NCBI GenBank assembly: GCA_963922335.1 | Contig: CAWUIB010000011.1 | Span: 68,523-132,522, forward strand | Direction: 5' to 3' | Length of the DNA stretch: 64,000 nucleotides | Source: CALBPI01 sp963922335 | GTDB lineage: Bacteria; Pseudomonadota; Gammaproteobacteria; Steroidobacterales; Woeseiaceae | In this document: positions 1 to 6,822 of the stretch, piece after piece | Numbering within the stretch: position 1 is the first letter of the stretch | Layout: the number at the start of each line of letters is the position of its first letter | Made by a program: the position numbers and the translations under genes | Notes under the pieces: model-generated | The model's database searches: none | Told to the model about the DNA's origin: nothing | What the model saw: only the letters and a program-made list of their open reading frames with translations

Positions 1-670
1 TCTTTGTTTGTCGGGTCCAGTCTGCGAGTTGCTGTCGGTTCTCGTCGTTAAGAAAATCACCGAACAGCATGGTGTTTACCGTGGTGGCGCTTGCCGCTGG
101 CGTCGTCGTGTCGCGGATTTCGCCAGCCGGAACGAGGTTCATATCTGGCTCATAACGATCCAGTCGTGTGGTCTCATCACCGAGGTCTTGCAGCCTGCGT
201 GTGAAGCCCACCGGTCCATCGATCAGACTCAATAGCAGATTGGCTGCTACGTTGTCACTCGTGGTTTGTGCAGCTTCAGCCAGCGCGCCGACGGTCATCT
301 GACCTTGCTCAAGAAACCGCGACGTGACCGGCGCGTGCGGCACCATATCCGCTTTCGAGTAATTGACCGGAGCGTCCAACCTGAGGCGGCCGTCTTGAGC
401 CTCGCGCAAGATGAGACCAGCCAGTGCGAGCTTAAACGTAGAGCACATACCGAATCGCTCGTTGACTCGATGTCCGACGATAGTGTCTTGACCGGTCTCC
501 AATAGCGCGACGCCCAGCCGACCTCCCGATGATTGCTCAAGCGCTGCAAATTCACGCTGTAGCCGCGATGCAGTGCTTGCGTTTGCGACCGCGGGTATCC
601 AAGAGGTGGCCAGTGTGAGCACGGTAGCCTTCAGGAAGTGCCTTCGATTTGTCGATTGCTCGTCGTCCAT
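1..670 (-). CDS. Class A beta-lactamase, Tat-exported (3' end cut by window edge)
   Basis: Serine beta-lactamase that would hydrolyse beta-lactams in the periplasm. Translating the minus strand from the ATG at 670 gives a twin-arginine signal (RRHFLK, residues 9-14). The class A landmarks follow: the nucleophile motif STFK (Ser77, Lys80, preceded by Cys76), SDN at 138-140, and the omega-loop EPDMN with general base Glu174. The KTG box and the C-terminus lie beyond base 1, so the gene is incomplete here. A Cys just before the nucleophile occurs in CTX-M and in the KPC/NMC carbapenemases; whether a partner Cys exists downstream cannot be seen. The start is 2 bp after the stop of the DUF6768 gene, so it is probably the last gene of that operon. 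No AmpR-type regulator is adjacent. Confidence 0.9.
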   Translation of the reverse strand, partial: MDDEQSTNRRHFLKATVLTLATSWIPAVANASTASRLQREFAALEQSSGGRLGVALLETGQDTIVGHRVNERFGMCSTFKLALAGLILREAQDGRLRLDAPVNYSKADMVPHAPVTSRFLEQGQMTVGALAEAAQTTSDNVAANLLLSLIDGPVGFTRRLQDLGDETTRLDRYEPDMNLVPAGEIRDTTTPAASATTVNTMLFGDFLNDENRQQLADWTRQTK

Positions 671-672
671 AG

Positions 673-1047
673 CTAGCCGGCGGAGTTCAGGCGTGAAATC
701 TGAAGCTCGATCTTTTTTAACTCTCGCAATAACGACACCTGGTTCATCCGCAGCCAAAACCACATCTTGATCATCGCAACGGCCAATGAACACCACAAAA
801 ACCCGGCAAGCCAAAGCAGACTCTGATTCAAATCGGGTGCGCTAGCAAGGCGCACTGCGGCGAAGACACATAGCCCAAAGAAGATGAAACTCAGGACAAA
901 CGCAAAGCCTGTCCACCACCGCATAGGACCTGCAAACGTATCCGCCATTTGCGCATAGAGCCCTTTCTCGCCATCGAGCGATTCAAGGTAACTTCGATCC
1001 TTCTCGCTCAGTGTTCCCAGAAGTCTCTCATCGAAATCGTCTGTCAT
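673..1047 (-). CDS. DUF6768 family membrane protein
   Basis: A 124-residue protein of unknown function with an acidic soluble N-terminus (about 1-40), two membrane segments (about 44-68 and 77-98) and a basic C-terminal helix rich in Leu, Lys and Glu. The shape matches the DUF6768 family, which in my recollection is found beside ECF sigma factors. Its ATG overlaps the sigma-factor stop (TGATG), and it ends 2 bp before the beta-lactamase ATG, so the three genes look translationally coupled. An anti-sigma role would fit the position but is inference; no zinc-binding ZAS motif is visible. Confidence 0.75.
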   Translation of the reverse strand: MTDDFDERLLGTLSEKDRSYLESLDGEKGLYAQMADTFAGPMRWWTGFAFVLSFIFFGLCVFAAVRLASAPDLNQSLLWLAGFLWCSLAVAMIKMWFWLRMNQVSLLRELKKIELQISRLNSAG

Positions 1048-1401
1048 CAGGATTCTCCGTCAAGGTAATGCCGCAATTGCTTGCGGGCGTAAAATAACCG
1101 CAACTTGGCAGTCCCGACAGGGACGGCAGTTGCGTGTGAAATCTCGTGAAGGGTGAGCCCTTCGCTGTAGAAAAGCGTGGCAGTGACCCTGAGTGGGTAC
1201 GGCAGCGATTCGAATGCACTGGAGATATCGGAACGCTCGACGCTGCAGAATTCCATAGGCCCATGGTGCAAATCGCGCCGGATCCCTAAGCCTCGGCAGA
1301 CCTCGCGCGATGCCCAACCATGACTCCTGTACGACGTCCTGAATCTGATCCGTGTCGCCAAGCAGTCGCTGCGTATCGGGCAACTCGGTTTGCTTCCTCA
1401 T
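1047..1401 (-). pseudogene. ECF sigma factor, frameshifted and N-terminally shortened
   Basis: Sigma-70 family remnant read in two frames. The upstream frame, from the ATG at 1401, has the second half of region 2 (LLGDTDQIQDVVQESWL, then RGLPRLRDPARFAPWAYGI). The downstream frame, ending at 1047, has a good region 4 helix-turn-helix (LPYPLR ... LTLHEISHATAVPVGTAKLR). Joining them needs a one-base shift near 1230. The first 20-30 residues of region 2 are missing: an in-frame TGA lies just upstream of 1401. Either the gene is decayed or the read contains an indel. The stop still overlaps the DUF6768 start, so it was the first gene of a sigma/DUF6768/beta-lactamase operon. Confidence 0.7.
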
Positions 1402-1500
1402 AACTGTTCAGTCGTTCCAGGTGTCGGAAAGGTTCAGTATTGGAAGCACTGCGCCAGTCGGTTGATAATGGTGGCGAATCATCAGAATCAGGAGCGCAGC

Positions 1501-1896
1501 ATGCTGAGTCACGTCATGGTTGGCAGTAGTGATATTGAGCGAACCAAAACATTTTATAACGCAGTACTCGGAGTGCTGGGTGCGGGAGAGCCTTACGTAA
1601 ACGTCAACAGCACCGGGCAGACGCGTCTTTTCTACATGCACAACGGCTCAACGTTCAGCGTTTCGGAGCCGATTGATGGTGAGGCGCCCAGCGTGGCTAA
1701 CGGCTCCACTATTGGGTTTGTGTGCGAGTCGCCAGAGCAAGTAAAGGAGTTTCATGATGTCGCGGTGGCCAACGGCGCGACCAGCATCGAGCAACCGCCG
1801 GGACCAAGAGAGGGTTCGATGGGTTTGATGCATCTTTGCTATTTTCTCGATCCTGACGGACACAAAATCTGCGGTCTGCACCGCCCCTCCAAATAG
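1501..1896 (+). CDS. VOC superfamily (glyoxalase/dioxygenase-fold) protein
   Basis: A 131-residue single-repeat vicinal oxygen chelate protein. It has the usual N-terminal beta strand with His4, the FYNAVLG helix and the C-terminal FLDPDGHKI strand. The other usual metal-ligand positions are not conserved (no His at about 70, no Glu after the DPDG turn), so the enzymatic activity is uncertain. The ATG at 1501 is chosen over longer in-frame options because AGGAG stands 6-10 bases upstream and the homologous domain begins there. It is divergent from the broken sigma operon and is followed by the tiny ORF at 1976. Confidence 0.8.
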   Translation: MLSHVMVGSSDIERTKTFYNAVLGVLGAGEPYVNVNSTGQTRLFYMHNGSTFSVSEPIDGEAPSVANGSTIGFVCESPEQVKEFHDVAVANGATSIEQPPGPREGSMGLMHLCYFLDPDGHKICGLHRPSK

Positions 1897-1960
1897 CATC
1901 GAAATTGGGCATAGCCATCGCGAGAAAAATCCGGCATGCTCCAATCTCCACGGGCAAATT

Positions 1961-1973
1961 TAAGGAGGTGATC
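1961..1973 (+). promoter_or_regulatory. Extended Shine-Dalgarno, 13-nt match to the 16S 3' end
   Basis: TAAGGAGGTGATC is complementary without mismatch to the conserved 3' end of bacterial 16S rRNA. The GGAGG core is 7 bases from the ATG at 1976, which is optimal spacing. Most genes in this window have 4-5 base matches, so this one is exceptional and marks the 21-codon ORF as probably translated. Confidence 0.8.
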
Positions 1974-1975
1974 AC

Positions 1976-2041
1976 ATGTCGAGTGAGTATCAACTGGAGC
2001 GGAGTCTGCAAGCGTGTGTAGTTGAGGGCATGAACTTCTGA
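1976..2041 (+). CDS. 21-residue peptide of unknown function
   Basis: Short ORF that starts at the ATG following a full-length Shine-Dalgarno and ends in TGA at 2039-2041. The peptide begins MSSEYQLERSLQ, has one Cys and ends in Met-Asn-Phe. It has no signal peptide or membrane stretch. A Rho-independent terminator lies 45 bp downstream, so the unit 1961-2114 looks like a compact gene of its own or the tail of the VOC transcript. It could be a leader peptide, a small regulator or a modified-peptide precursor; nothing in the sequence decides this. Confidence 0.5.
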   Translation: MSSEYQLERSLQACVVEGMNF

Positions 2042-2086
2042 TCATCCCCTTGCTGAGTACGTGGGCAGAAACTGCCCGACTCACGG

Positions 2087-2114
2087 AAGGCCGCGCATTG
2101 CGCGGCCTTTTTTT
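2087..2114 (+). terminator. Rho-independent terminator
   Basis: Perfect 10-bp stem (AAGGCCGCGC / GCGCGGCCTT) with a three-base loop, followed by a run of eight T. It ends the transcript carrying the VOC gene and/or the 21-codon ORF. Confidence 0.9.
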
Positions 2115-2161
2115 GTGTCACTTCTGTTCAACTGGCGGTGACGTTTGCCGCTACTTCACGA

Positions 2162-2620
2162 ATGTGGAATTTCAAGACAGTACAGACGATTGGTCTGCTG
2201 CTCGCGCTGGTTGGATGCACGACAACACCGCCTGAGTTCGAGATCCGATCGAAGGTCGTGGATACCTGGGTCGCATACCGAGTCGTCTCCGACTCGTCTC
2301 GAGTCTACGAAGTGCGCACGTTCCACGCCGACGGTACCTTGGAGGGTCGCGTGGCGGATCACGTACAGATTTATGGCGAGTTCCATGAGGTGTCGAGTCG
2401 CCGCTATACCGGAAAATGGGAAATCGAGGGGGATACCCTGACCGTATTCGGAATACTCTTCGTGTCGGGCTTTGCGCTCGATGCGGTTAGTCGGGATCGA
2501 ATTCTGGTGATCGATGGCCAAAGAGCGGTATTTGAAGACATGAAGACCGGCGAAGTCGTTGTTCACTACCGCCAGTCCGCTCAGCAAACCGGGACAAGCA
2601 CTGCCACATTGTCACGGTAA
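2162..2620 (+). CDS. Putative lipoprotein, lipocalin-like, unknown function
   Basis: A 152-residue protein with a short charged N-terminus, a hydrophobic stretch and the lipobox LVGC (Cys at about 18), so probably a lipoprotein. The rest is rich in beta strands, with alternating patterns such as TGKWEIEGDTLTVFG, as in small lipocalin-like or copper-resistance NlpE-type barrels; that fold is an inference. The ATG at 2162 is preferred to the GTG at 2138 because it gives a normal signal peptide. The ribosome binding site is weak. It stands alone between two spacers. Confidence 0.65.
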   Translation: MWNFKTVQTIGLLLALVGCTTTPPEFEIRSKVVDTWVAYRVVSDSSRVYEVRTFHADGTLEGRVADHVQIYGEFHEVSSRRYTGKWEIEGDTLTVFGILFVSGFALDAVSRDRILVIDGQRAVFEDMKTGEVVVHYRQSAQQTGTSTATLSR

Positions 2621-2705
2621 TGCGAGCTGGCCATGTGTCGTGAACCGCTAAGTGAAGTCATCCATTCGCTCCCCGCATGCGAATAACATTCTCTATAGCG
2701 TACGT

Positions 2706-2729
2706 GAACGCGAGCACACGCTTGCGTTC
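2706..2729 (+). promoter_or_regulatory. Hairpin in the leader of the DUF4149 gene
   Basis: GAACGCGAG and CTTGCGTTC pair (nine pairs, one G-U) around a six-base loop just before the AGGAG ribosome binding site (2734-2738) of the gene at 2744. It may affect mRNA stability or translation. There is no T-run, so it is not a classical terminator. Confidence 0.35.
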
Positions 2730-2743
2730 TTCCAGGAGTAAGC

Positions 2744-3196
2744 ATGCTTGAATTTGGCATTGTATTGACAACCCTCGCTTTGGCAGTTTGGGTAGGGTCC
2801 ATCGTTTTTCAGACTGCTGTTGTCGCACCCAGTGTGTTCACCACGCTTGATATCGATGATGCCGGCAGATTTCTGCGTGGTTTGTTCCCAAGATTCTTTA
2901 CCGCGGGAGCTGTTTGCGGTGTTGTTATGCTGTTGGGGCTTGCCAGCATCTATGGTGCTGGTGCTTCCGACACGCGACTCCTTACGTTCGGCCTGACTAC
3001 TGGCTTGATGTTGGTTTTACAAATTGCTGCTGGACGGATGGTGCCCGCGATCAATGCGGCGCGGGATCAGGGAGAGGCCGGGAAGCGGCGCTTTGGACAG
3101 CTGCATGGCATCAACGTTGGCTTAACGGTGTTGGTTTTGCTGTTGGGTCTGTTCCTGCTGGGCGGATTAGCTTTGGCGGTGGTCGATGCAGCCTGA
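2744..3196 (+). CDS. DUF4149 (TMEM205-like) membrane protein
   Basis: A 150-residue protein with four membrane helices (about 5-27, 51-73, 78-97 and 125-148), the layout of DUF4149. The N-terminal helix contains the family-like VWVGSIVFQ and APSVF segments. Function unknown. Good ribosome binding site (AGGAG, 5 bases before ATG). Its last 11 bases overlap the start of ubiG, so the two genes are probably cotranscribed and coupled. Confidence 0.8.
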   Translation: MLEFGIVLTTLALAVWVGSIVFQTAVVAPSVFTTLDIDDAGRFLRGLFPRFFTAGAVCGVVMLLGLASIYGAGASDTRLLTFGLTTGLMLVLQIAAGRMVPAINAARDQGEAGKRRFGQLHGINVGLTVLVLLLGLFLLGGLALAVVDAA

Positions 3197-3926
3197 TCGT
3201 ACCGTCGATCCCTACGAGGTCGAGCATTACACGGAACTCGCTGAGACGTGGTGGGATCCGACGGGCCCATTCTGGCCTCTGCATACTCTGAACGAGCTGC
3301 GAGTCAGTTACATCCGCGCACAGCTCTGCGAGCGATTCCGACTCGATCAGAACCGCGCTGCACCGTTGGAGGGTCTCTCGGTTCTCGACGTCGGCTGTGG
3401 CGGCGGCATCCTCTCGGAATCGATGGCCAAGCTGGGTGCCCGGGTAACCGGCATTGATGTCGTAGAGCGCAACATCGGTATCGCCAAGCGTCACGCACTC
3501 ACCAGCGGTATCGATATCGACTACCGTCAGCAAACCGCTTCAGACCTCGCGAGTCAGGGCGCCAGGTTCGATGTTGTCCTCAACATGGAGGTTGTTGAGC
3601 ATGTTGCTGACGTCGACGCGTTCATGGGGGACTGTTGTCGGCTGGTCCGCCCGGGCGGTTCGATGTTTGTGGCGACGATCAACCGGAATCCGGTTGCTGG
3701 GTTAGTCGCCATCTTTGGTGCAGAGTATGTGTTGCGATGGCTACCAAAAGGTACGCACCGATATCGTATGTTGCGCAAGCCAGCGGAGATCATTACGCCA
3801 CTGGAAGCCCACGGGTTCGAGGTTGAAAAACCGGTGGGGGTTCGCGTTAATCCATTCAATCGCCGCATGTCGATCATCTCGTGGACAGGCGTAAACTATA
3901 TGTTGCGCGCAGATTTACCGGAGTGA
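3186..3926 (+). CDS. ubiG: UbiG, 3-demethylubiquinol/2-polyprenyl-6-hydroxyphenol O-methyltransferase
   Basis: SAM-dependent O-methyltransferase acting twice in ubiquinone synthesis (EC 2.1.1.64 and 2.1.1.222). It has 246 residues. The N-terminus has the UbiG signature HYTELAETWWDPTGPF, the SAM-binding motif VLDVGCGGG at 66-74, and an MEVVEHVADVDAF segment at motif post-I/II. The WWDPTG-WPLHTLNELR version resembles alphaproteobacterial UbiG more than the E. coli protein. It starts inside the 3' end of the DUF4149 gene. Ubiquinol would serve the bd oxidase encoded at 25.6 kb. Confidence 0.93.
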   Translation: MQPDRTVDPYEVEHYTELAETWWDPTGPFWPLHTLNELRVSYIRAQLCERFRLDQNRAAPLEGLSVLDVGCGGGILSESMAKLGARVTGIDVVERNIGIAKRHALTSGIDIDYRQQTASDLASQGARFDVVLNMEVVEHVADVDAFMGDCCRLVRPGGSMFVATINRNPVAGLVAIFGAEYVLRWLPKGTHRYRMLRKPAEIITPLEAHGFEVEKPVGVRVNPFNRRMSIISWTGVNYMLRADLPE

Positions 3927-3935
3927 TCAGAAACG

Positions 3936-4553
3936 ATGACCGATATCGACTTCTCGTGTGATTGCGGAAAGTTCAAGGCAACACTAAACGATGTAACTGC
4001 TGCGACCGGTTCCCATGTCGTTTGTTACTGCAAGGACTGCCAGGCATTCGCTGCGACACTTGATCGTATAAATGAAGTGCTGGATGACAACGGCGGAACT
4101 CCGATTTTCCAGACTTCACCATTCCGACTAAAGATCCGTGAAGGTGGCGAACATCTGACCGCGCTACGCTTAACAGGGGGTCCCCTGTTGCGTTGGTATA
4201 CCTCCTGTTGCCACCAACCCATCGGCAATACCCTCAATTCAACCAAACTGCCCTTCATCGGTTTGATTGCGCTTGGGCAAATGGCGGACGATCCCGAAGC
4301 CGCTAGAAATGCGCTCGGCCCCTCAAGAGGTGGCATTTACACCGAGTGCAGCTGGCGACCGTTTCAGGGCAAGCGGGCGTTCATGCCAGGACTATTGGTC
4401 GCAATGATGAAGCGCGTGCTCGGCACTAAGTTGGCAGGCAAGAGCTTGGAAACGCCGCTATTCAACGAGGCGGGTGAACCAATCGTTGATGCACGACGGG
4501 TTAGCAAGACTGAGCGTGCGCGAGCGGATCAGCTTCTCGCCGCGAGACGTTAG
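3936..4553 (+). CDS. DUF6151 family protein, zinc-binding GFA-like
   Basis: A 205-residue protein with Cys pairs typical of the GFA/Mss4-like fold: Cys8-Asp-Cys10, then CYCKDC (30-35), and a CC pair in the segment YTSCCHQPIGNT near residue 90. These probably bind zinc. The pattern and length fit DUF6151, whose function is unknown; GFA relatives act on glutathione adducts. It is 9 bp after ubiG and likely in the same transcript. Its stop overlaps the convergent GGDEF gene by four bases. Confidence 0.75.
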   Translation: MTDIDFSCDCGKFKATLNDVTAATGSHVVCYCKDCQAFAATLDRINEVLDDNGGTPIFQTSPFRLKIREGGEHLTALRLTGGPLLRWYTSCCHQPIGNTLNSTKLPFIGLIALGQMADDPEAARNALGPSRGGIYTECSWRPFQGKRAFMPGLLVAMMKRVLGTKLAGKSLETPLFNEAGEPIVDARRVSKTERARADQLLAARR

Positions 4554-5410
4554 CTGGCCTCTCTTTCTGCCGGGTAGGATCGTGTCGATTTCATGAGCCC
4601 GGATGCAAGCGATTGGCTGACCCACTGGCGCAGGGGTCTGCTCGGCAACGCCGGCTCGGTCAAGTGAAATCCCGACCATCCATTTCGACCTGCTTGTTTC
4701 GCTGAATACAGCGCCAGATCGGCTAACTCCACGACGTCATGCCAGGCGAGCGCCTCTGGTGTCTCGCCGAGGAATGGGAAGGCAGCGAATCCGACAGAGC
4801 AGGTACAACGAAGCGCGGTGCCAGACTCAAGAACCATCCCAGTGGCTTCGACGGCCGCTCTCAGCTTCTCTGCGATGACGGGTGCTGTAAGCCTGTCGAT
4901 GAAACGAGCAACGATCAGGAATTCCTCTCCGCCCCATCGAATTACAAAGTCCTCTGCCCGTACCGTTGTCTTCAGTGTTCTGCTCACTGACTTGAGTACG
5001 CGGTCTCCGGCGGCGTGACCATACTTATCATTGATCATCTTGAAATGATCGATGTCGACGAGGAAAAAGACGATATCAGCGGCTTCATTAGAAGCGACTG
5101 ACGTGCGATCTTGCCGCTGATGCCAAAGCCTTACGCTACGTGCGATGTCCGCTTCGATCCTGTCCTCAAGGAAACGCCGGTTCTCAAGGCCCGTCAGTGC
5201 ATCGGTGAGGCTGGCAGCCTCCACCGCGTCGTAAGCATCGGTCAGCGCAATGTTGCGCTCTCGCAGCGCTTTGGTTTTCGCGGCGACCTCTTGTTCCAGG
5301 CGTCGATTCTGTTTTTGCGCGACGATACGACCATAGAGCAGAAACGACAGCGCGAATACCACCACAAGTCCCAAGATCAATGTGCGTTGTTGACTCGCCT
5401 CGCGCTGCAT
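4550..5410 (-). CDS. GGDEF diguanylate cyclase module (3' half of a split TPR-GGDEF gene)
   Basis: Membrane-anchored diguanylate cyclase part that would make c-di-GMP from two GTP. Within the ORF from the ATG at 5410 there is one membrane helix (about 9-30), a coiled-coil linker, then a GGDEF domain with the active site GGEEF at 160-164. An intact inhibitory site RxxD (151-154) lies exactly five residues upstream. The upstream ORF is in the same frame and is separated only by a TAA at 5462-5464. The codons after that TAA continue a normal coiled-coil linker, so the native protein was probably one TPR-TM-GGDEF chain. No ribosome binding site precedes the ATG at 5410, so independent translation is doubtful. 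Confidence 0.8.
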   Translation of the reverse strand: MQREASQQRTLILGLVVVFALSFLLYGRIVAQKQNRRLEQEVAAKTKALRERNIALTDAYDAVEAASLTDALTGLENRRFLEDRIEADIARSVRLWHQRQDRTSVASNEAADIVFFLVDIDHFKMINDKYGHAAGDRVLKSVSRTLKTTVRAEDFVIRWGGEEFLIVARFIDRLTAPVIAEKLRAAVEATGMVLESGTALRCTCSVGFAAFPFLGETPEALAWHDVVELADLALYSAKQAGRNGWSGFHLTEPALPSRPLRQWVSQSLASGLMKSTRSYPAEREAS

Positions 5411-5461
5411 CGAGAGTTCATTGATTTGATTGCGTTGCTCTGCGGCCTTGAGCAGATTCGC

Positions 5462-6682
5462 TTACCGTTCAAACTCCGCCTCACCCTGAATGGCGGCCAT
5501 CACGGAGACTCTTAGAGTGTCTGAGAGATCGTCTTTCAGAGCGATTCGGCGTCGCATCGCCTCGAGTGCAGCGGCCGGTTCGCCCTTGGCCTCGTACACT
5601 TTCACTTCAAGGTCGTACAGATCCAGCACCCGCTGCAGTGACTGTTGTTCAATCGCATCTTCAACAGCGGTATTGAGATAGTTGAGGGCGACATCATAGT
5701 TGCCGGACTCAAGTGCAATGGCCGCGAGCCATTCTCGTACACGATTGGCAAGGATCGGCCAGGCATTTCGTTCGCTGAGCGCGAGAATCTCAAGGAGTGC
5801 GCTGCGCGCTGCGTCCCGATCGCCCACCAGGCTGTCGAGTCGCGCACGGGTCGACAGTGCCCACTGATAATCCCGCGGTGTATCAATGCCAGCGAACAGT
5901 TCGACCGCCGTGTCGATATTGCCCCTTGCGTCGTCAAAGGCTCGGGTTTCGATTTCTATCATCCCGAGCCTGATATGACTGTAGGCGATGTTCCGCTTAT
6001 TGCCGAGTCCACGGTCGATGTCGAGCGCGTCCTCGTAAAACTTGTGTGCTGCGTCGAATTCATCCAGAGACTCGTGAATCGAAGCGACGTTGAATAATCC
6101 GTCTGCCACACCGGTCTGGTCTTCGGTCAGTCGTGATATGGCGAGCGATCGTTGGTGCCATTCCAGCGACTGTTCCAGTTGTCCGAGGAATCGATAAACC
6201 ACACCGTAGGTGTTGTAGACGCTGATCATGCCGGATTGGTCATTAACGGCAGTGAACTGTTCAGAGGCGAGTTCGATGTATCGCAGCGCTTCGGTGAACT
6301 CGGCGCGATACCGGAACACCCGTGCAAGCCCGAGCAGGGCATTACCGCGATCACTGGAAGGTTCGTCGGTGGTGAGATTGTCCAGCGACGCTTGCAGGAC
6401 GGACTCTGCGTCGTCATAGCGGTTTTGGTCAATATGGATAGTGCCAAGCTTGCGCTGAAGTCTCGCCCTGCCTTCAGGGCGCAGGTCATTCGCTGGGCTG
6501 CCCAGTGTGGTGCGGACGAGTGCCTCTGCATCGCCGAGCTGACCCGCATCCTGCAGCCGGTCAACCTCCGCAATGATGTCATCGAGATCCGCCGCAGAGG
6601 CAGCAGCACCGAAGCTCAGCGTGATCAGGAAAATAACGAAACAGTTAAATCGAGGCACGCGCGGATAATGGCACAGACCCAT
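5462..6682 (-). CDS. Periplasmic TPR sensor module (5' half of a split TPR-GGDEF gene)
   Basis: A 406-residue protein: signal peptide (hydrophobic stretch FVIFLITLSFGAAASA, about 13-30) and then about eight tetratricopeptide-like helical pairs. This is the usual sensory half of periplasmic TPR, membrane-linked GGDEF cyclases. It ends at a TAA in the middle of a linker (AEFER-stop), and the GGDEF domain follows in the same frame. If the stop is real the cyclase is uncoupled or lost. If it is a sequencing error, the gene is one CDS from 6682 to 4550. The start could also be the GTG at 6658. Confidence 0.8.
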   Translation of the reverse strand: MGLCHYPRVPRFNCFVIFLITLSFGAAASAADLDDIIAEVDRLQDAGQLGDAEALVRTTLGSPANDLRPEGRARLQRKLGTIHIDQNRYDDAESVLQASLDNLTTDEPSSDRGNALLGLARVFRYRAEFTEALRYIELASEQFTAVNDQSGMISVYNTYGVVYRFLGQLEQSLEWHQRSLAISRLTEDQTGVADGLFNVASIHESLDEFDAAHKFYEDALDIDRGLGNKRNIAYSHIRLGMIEIETRAFDDARGNIDTAVELFAGIDTPRDYQWALSTRARLDSLVGDRDAARSALLEILALSERNAWPILANRVREWLAAIALESGNYDVALNYLNTAVEDAIEQQSLQRVLDLYDLEVKVYEAKGEPAAALEAMRRRIALKDDLSDTLRVSVMAAIQGEAEFER

Positions 6683-6778
6683 TTCGCCTGCTACGAACCG
6701 TTCTCATTTCTGAGAACTGCCTACGAGTCCGCCTGACACCGGGAATTCAAGCCAAAGGCTTTACAGCGCTTCGGAATT

Positions 6779-6820
6779 CGATAACTATTGATTCGTAAAA
6801 ATACGAATCGATAAGTATCG
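6779..6820 (+). promoter_or_regulatory. Palindrome flanked by direct repeats upstream of the ATPase gene
   Basis: A perfect inverted repeat, GATTCGTA-AAAA-TACGAATC (6790-6809), is bracketed by two near-identical 12-mers, CGATAACTATTG (6779-6790) and CGATAAGTATCG (6809-6820). The whole block ends 2 bp before the ATG at 6823 and replaces any clear Shine-Dalgarno. It could be a repressor operator or an RNA hairpin controlling translation. Confidence 0.5.
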
Positions 6821-6822
6821 AG

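Noticed and set aside
1976..2041. PqqA-like precursor for the PQQ enzyme at 16.7 kb
   Set aside because: The peptide lacks the Glu-x-x-x-Tyr pair of PqqA, and no pqq genes are nearby.
6700..6717. Inverted repeat GTTCTCA-TTTC-TGAGAAC upstream of the TPR gene
   Set aside because: Seven-base arms with no promoter context; could be chance, so not listed as a feature.
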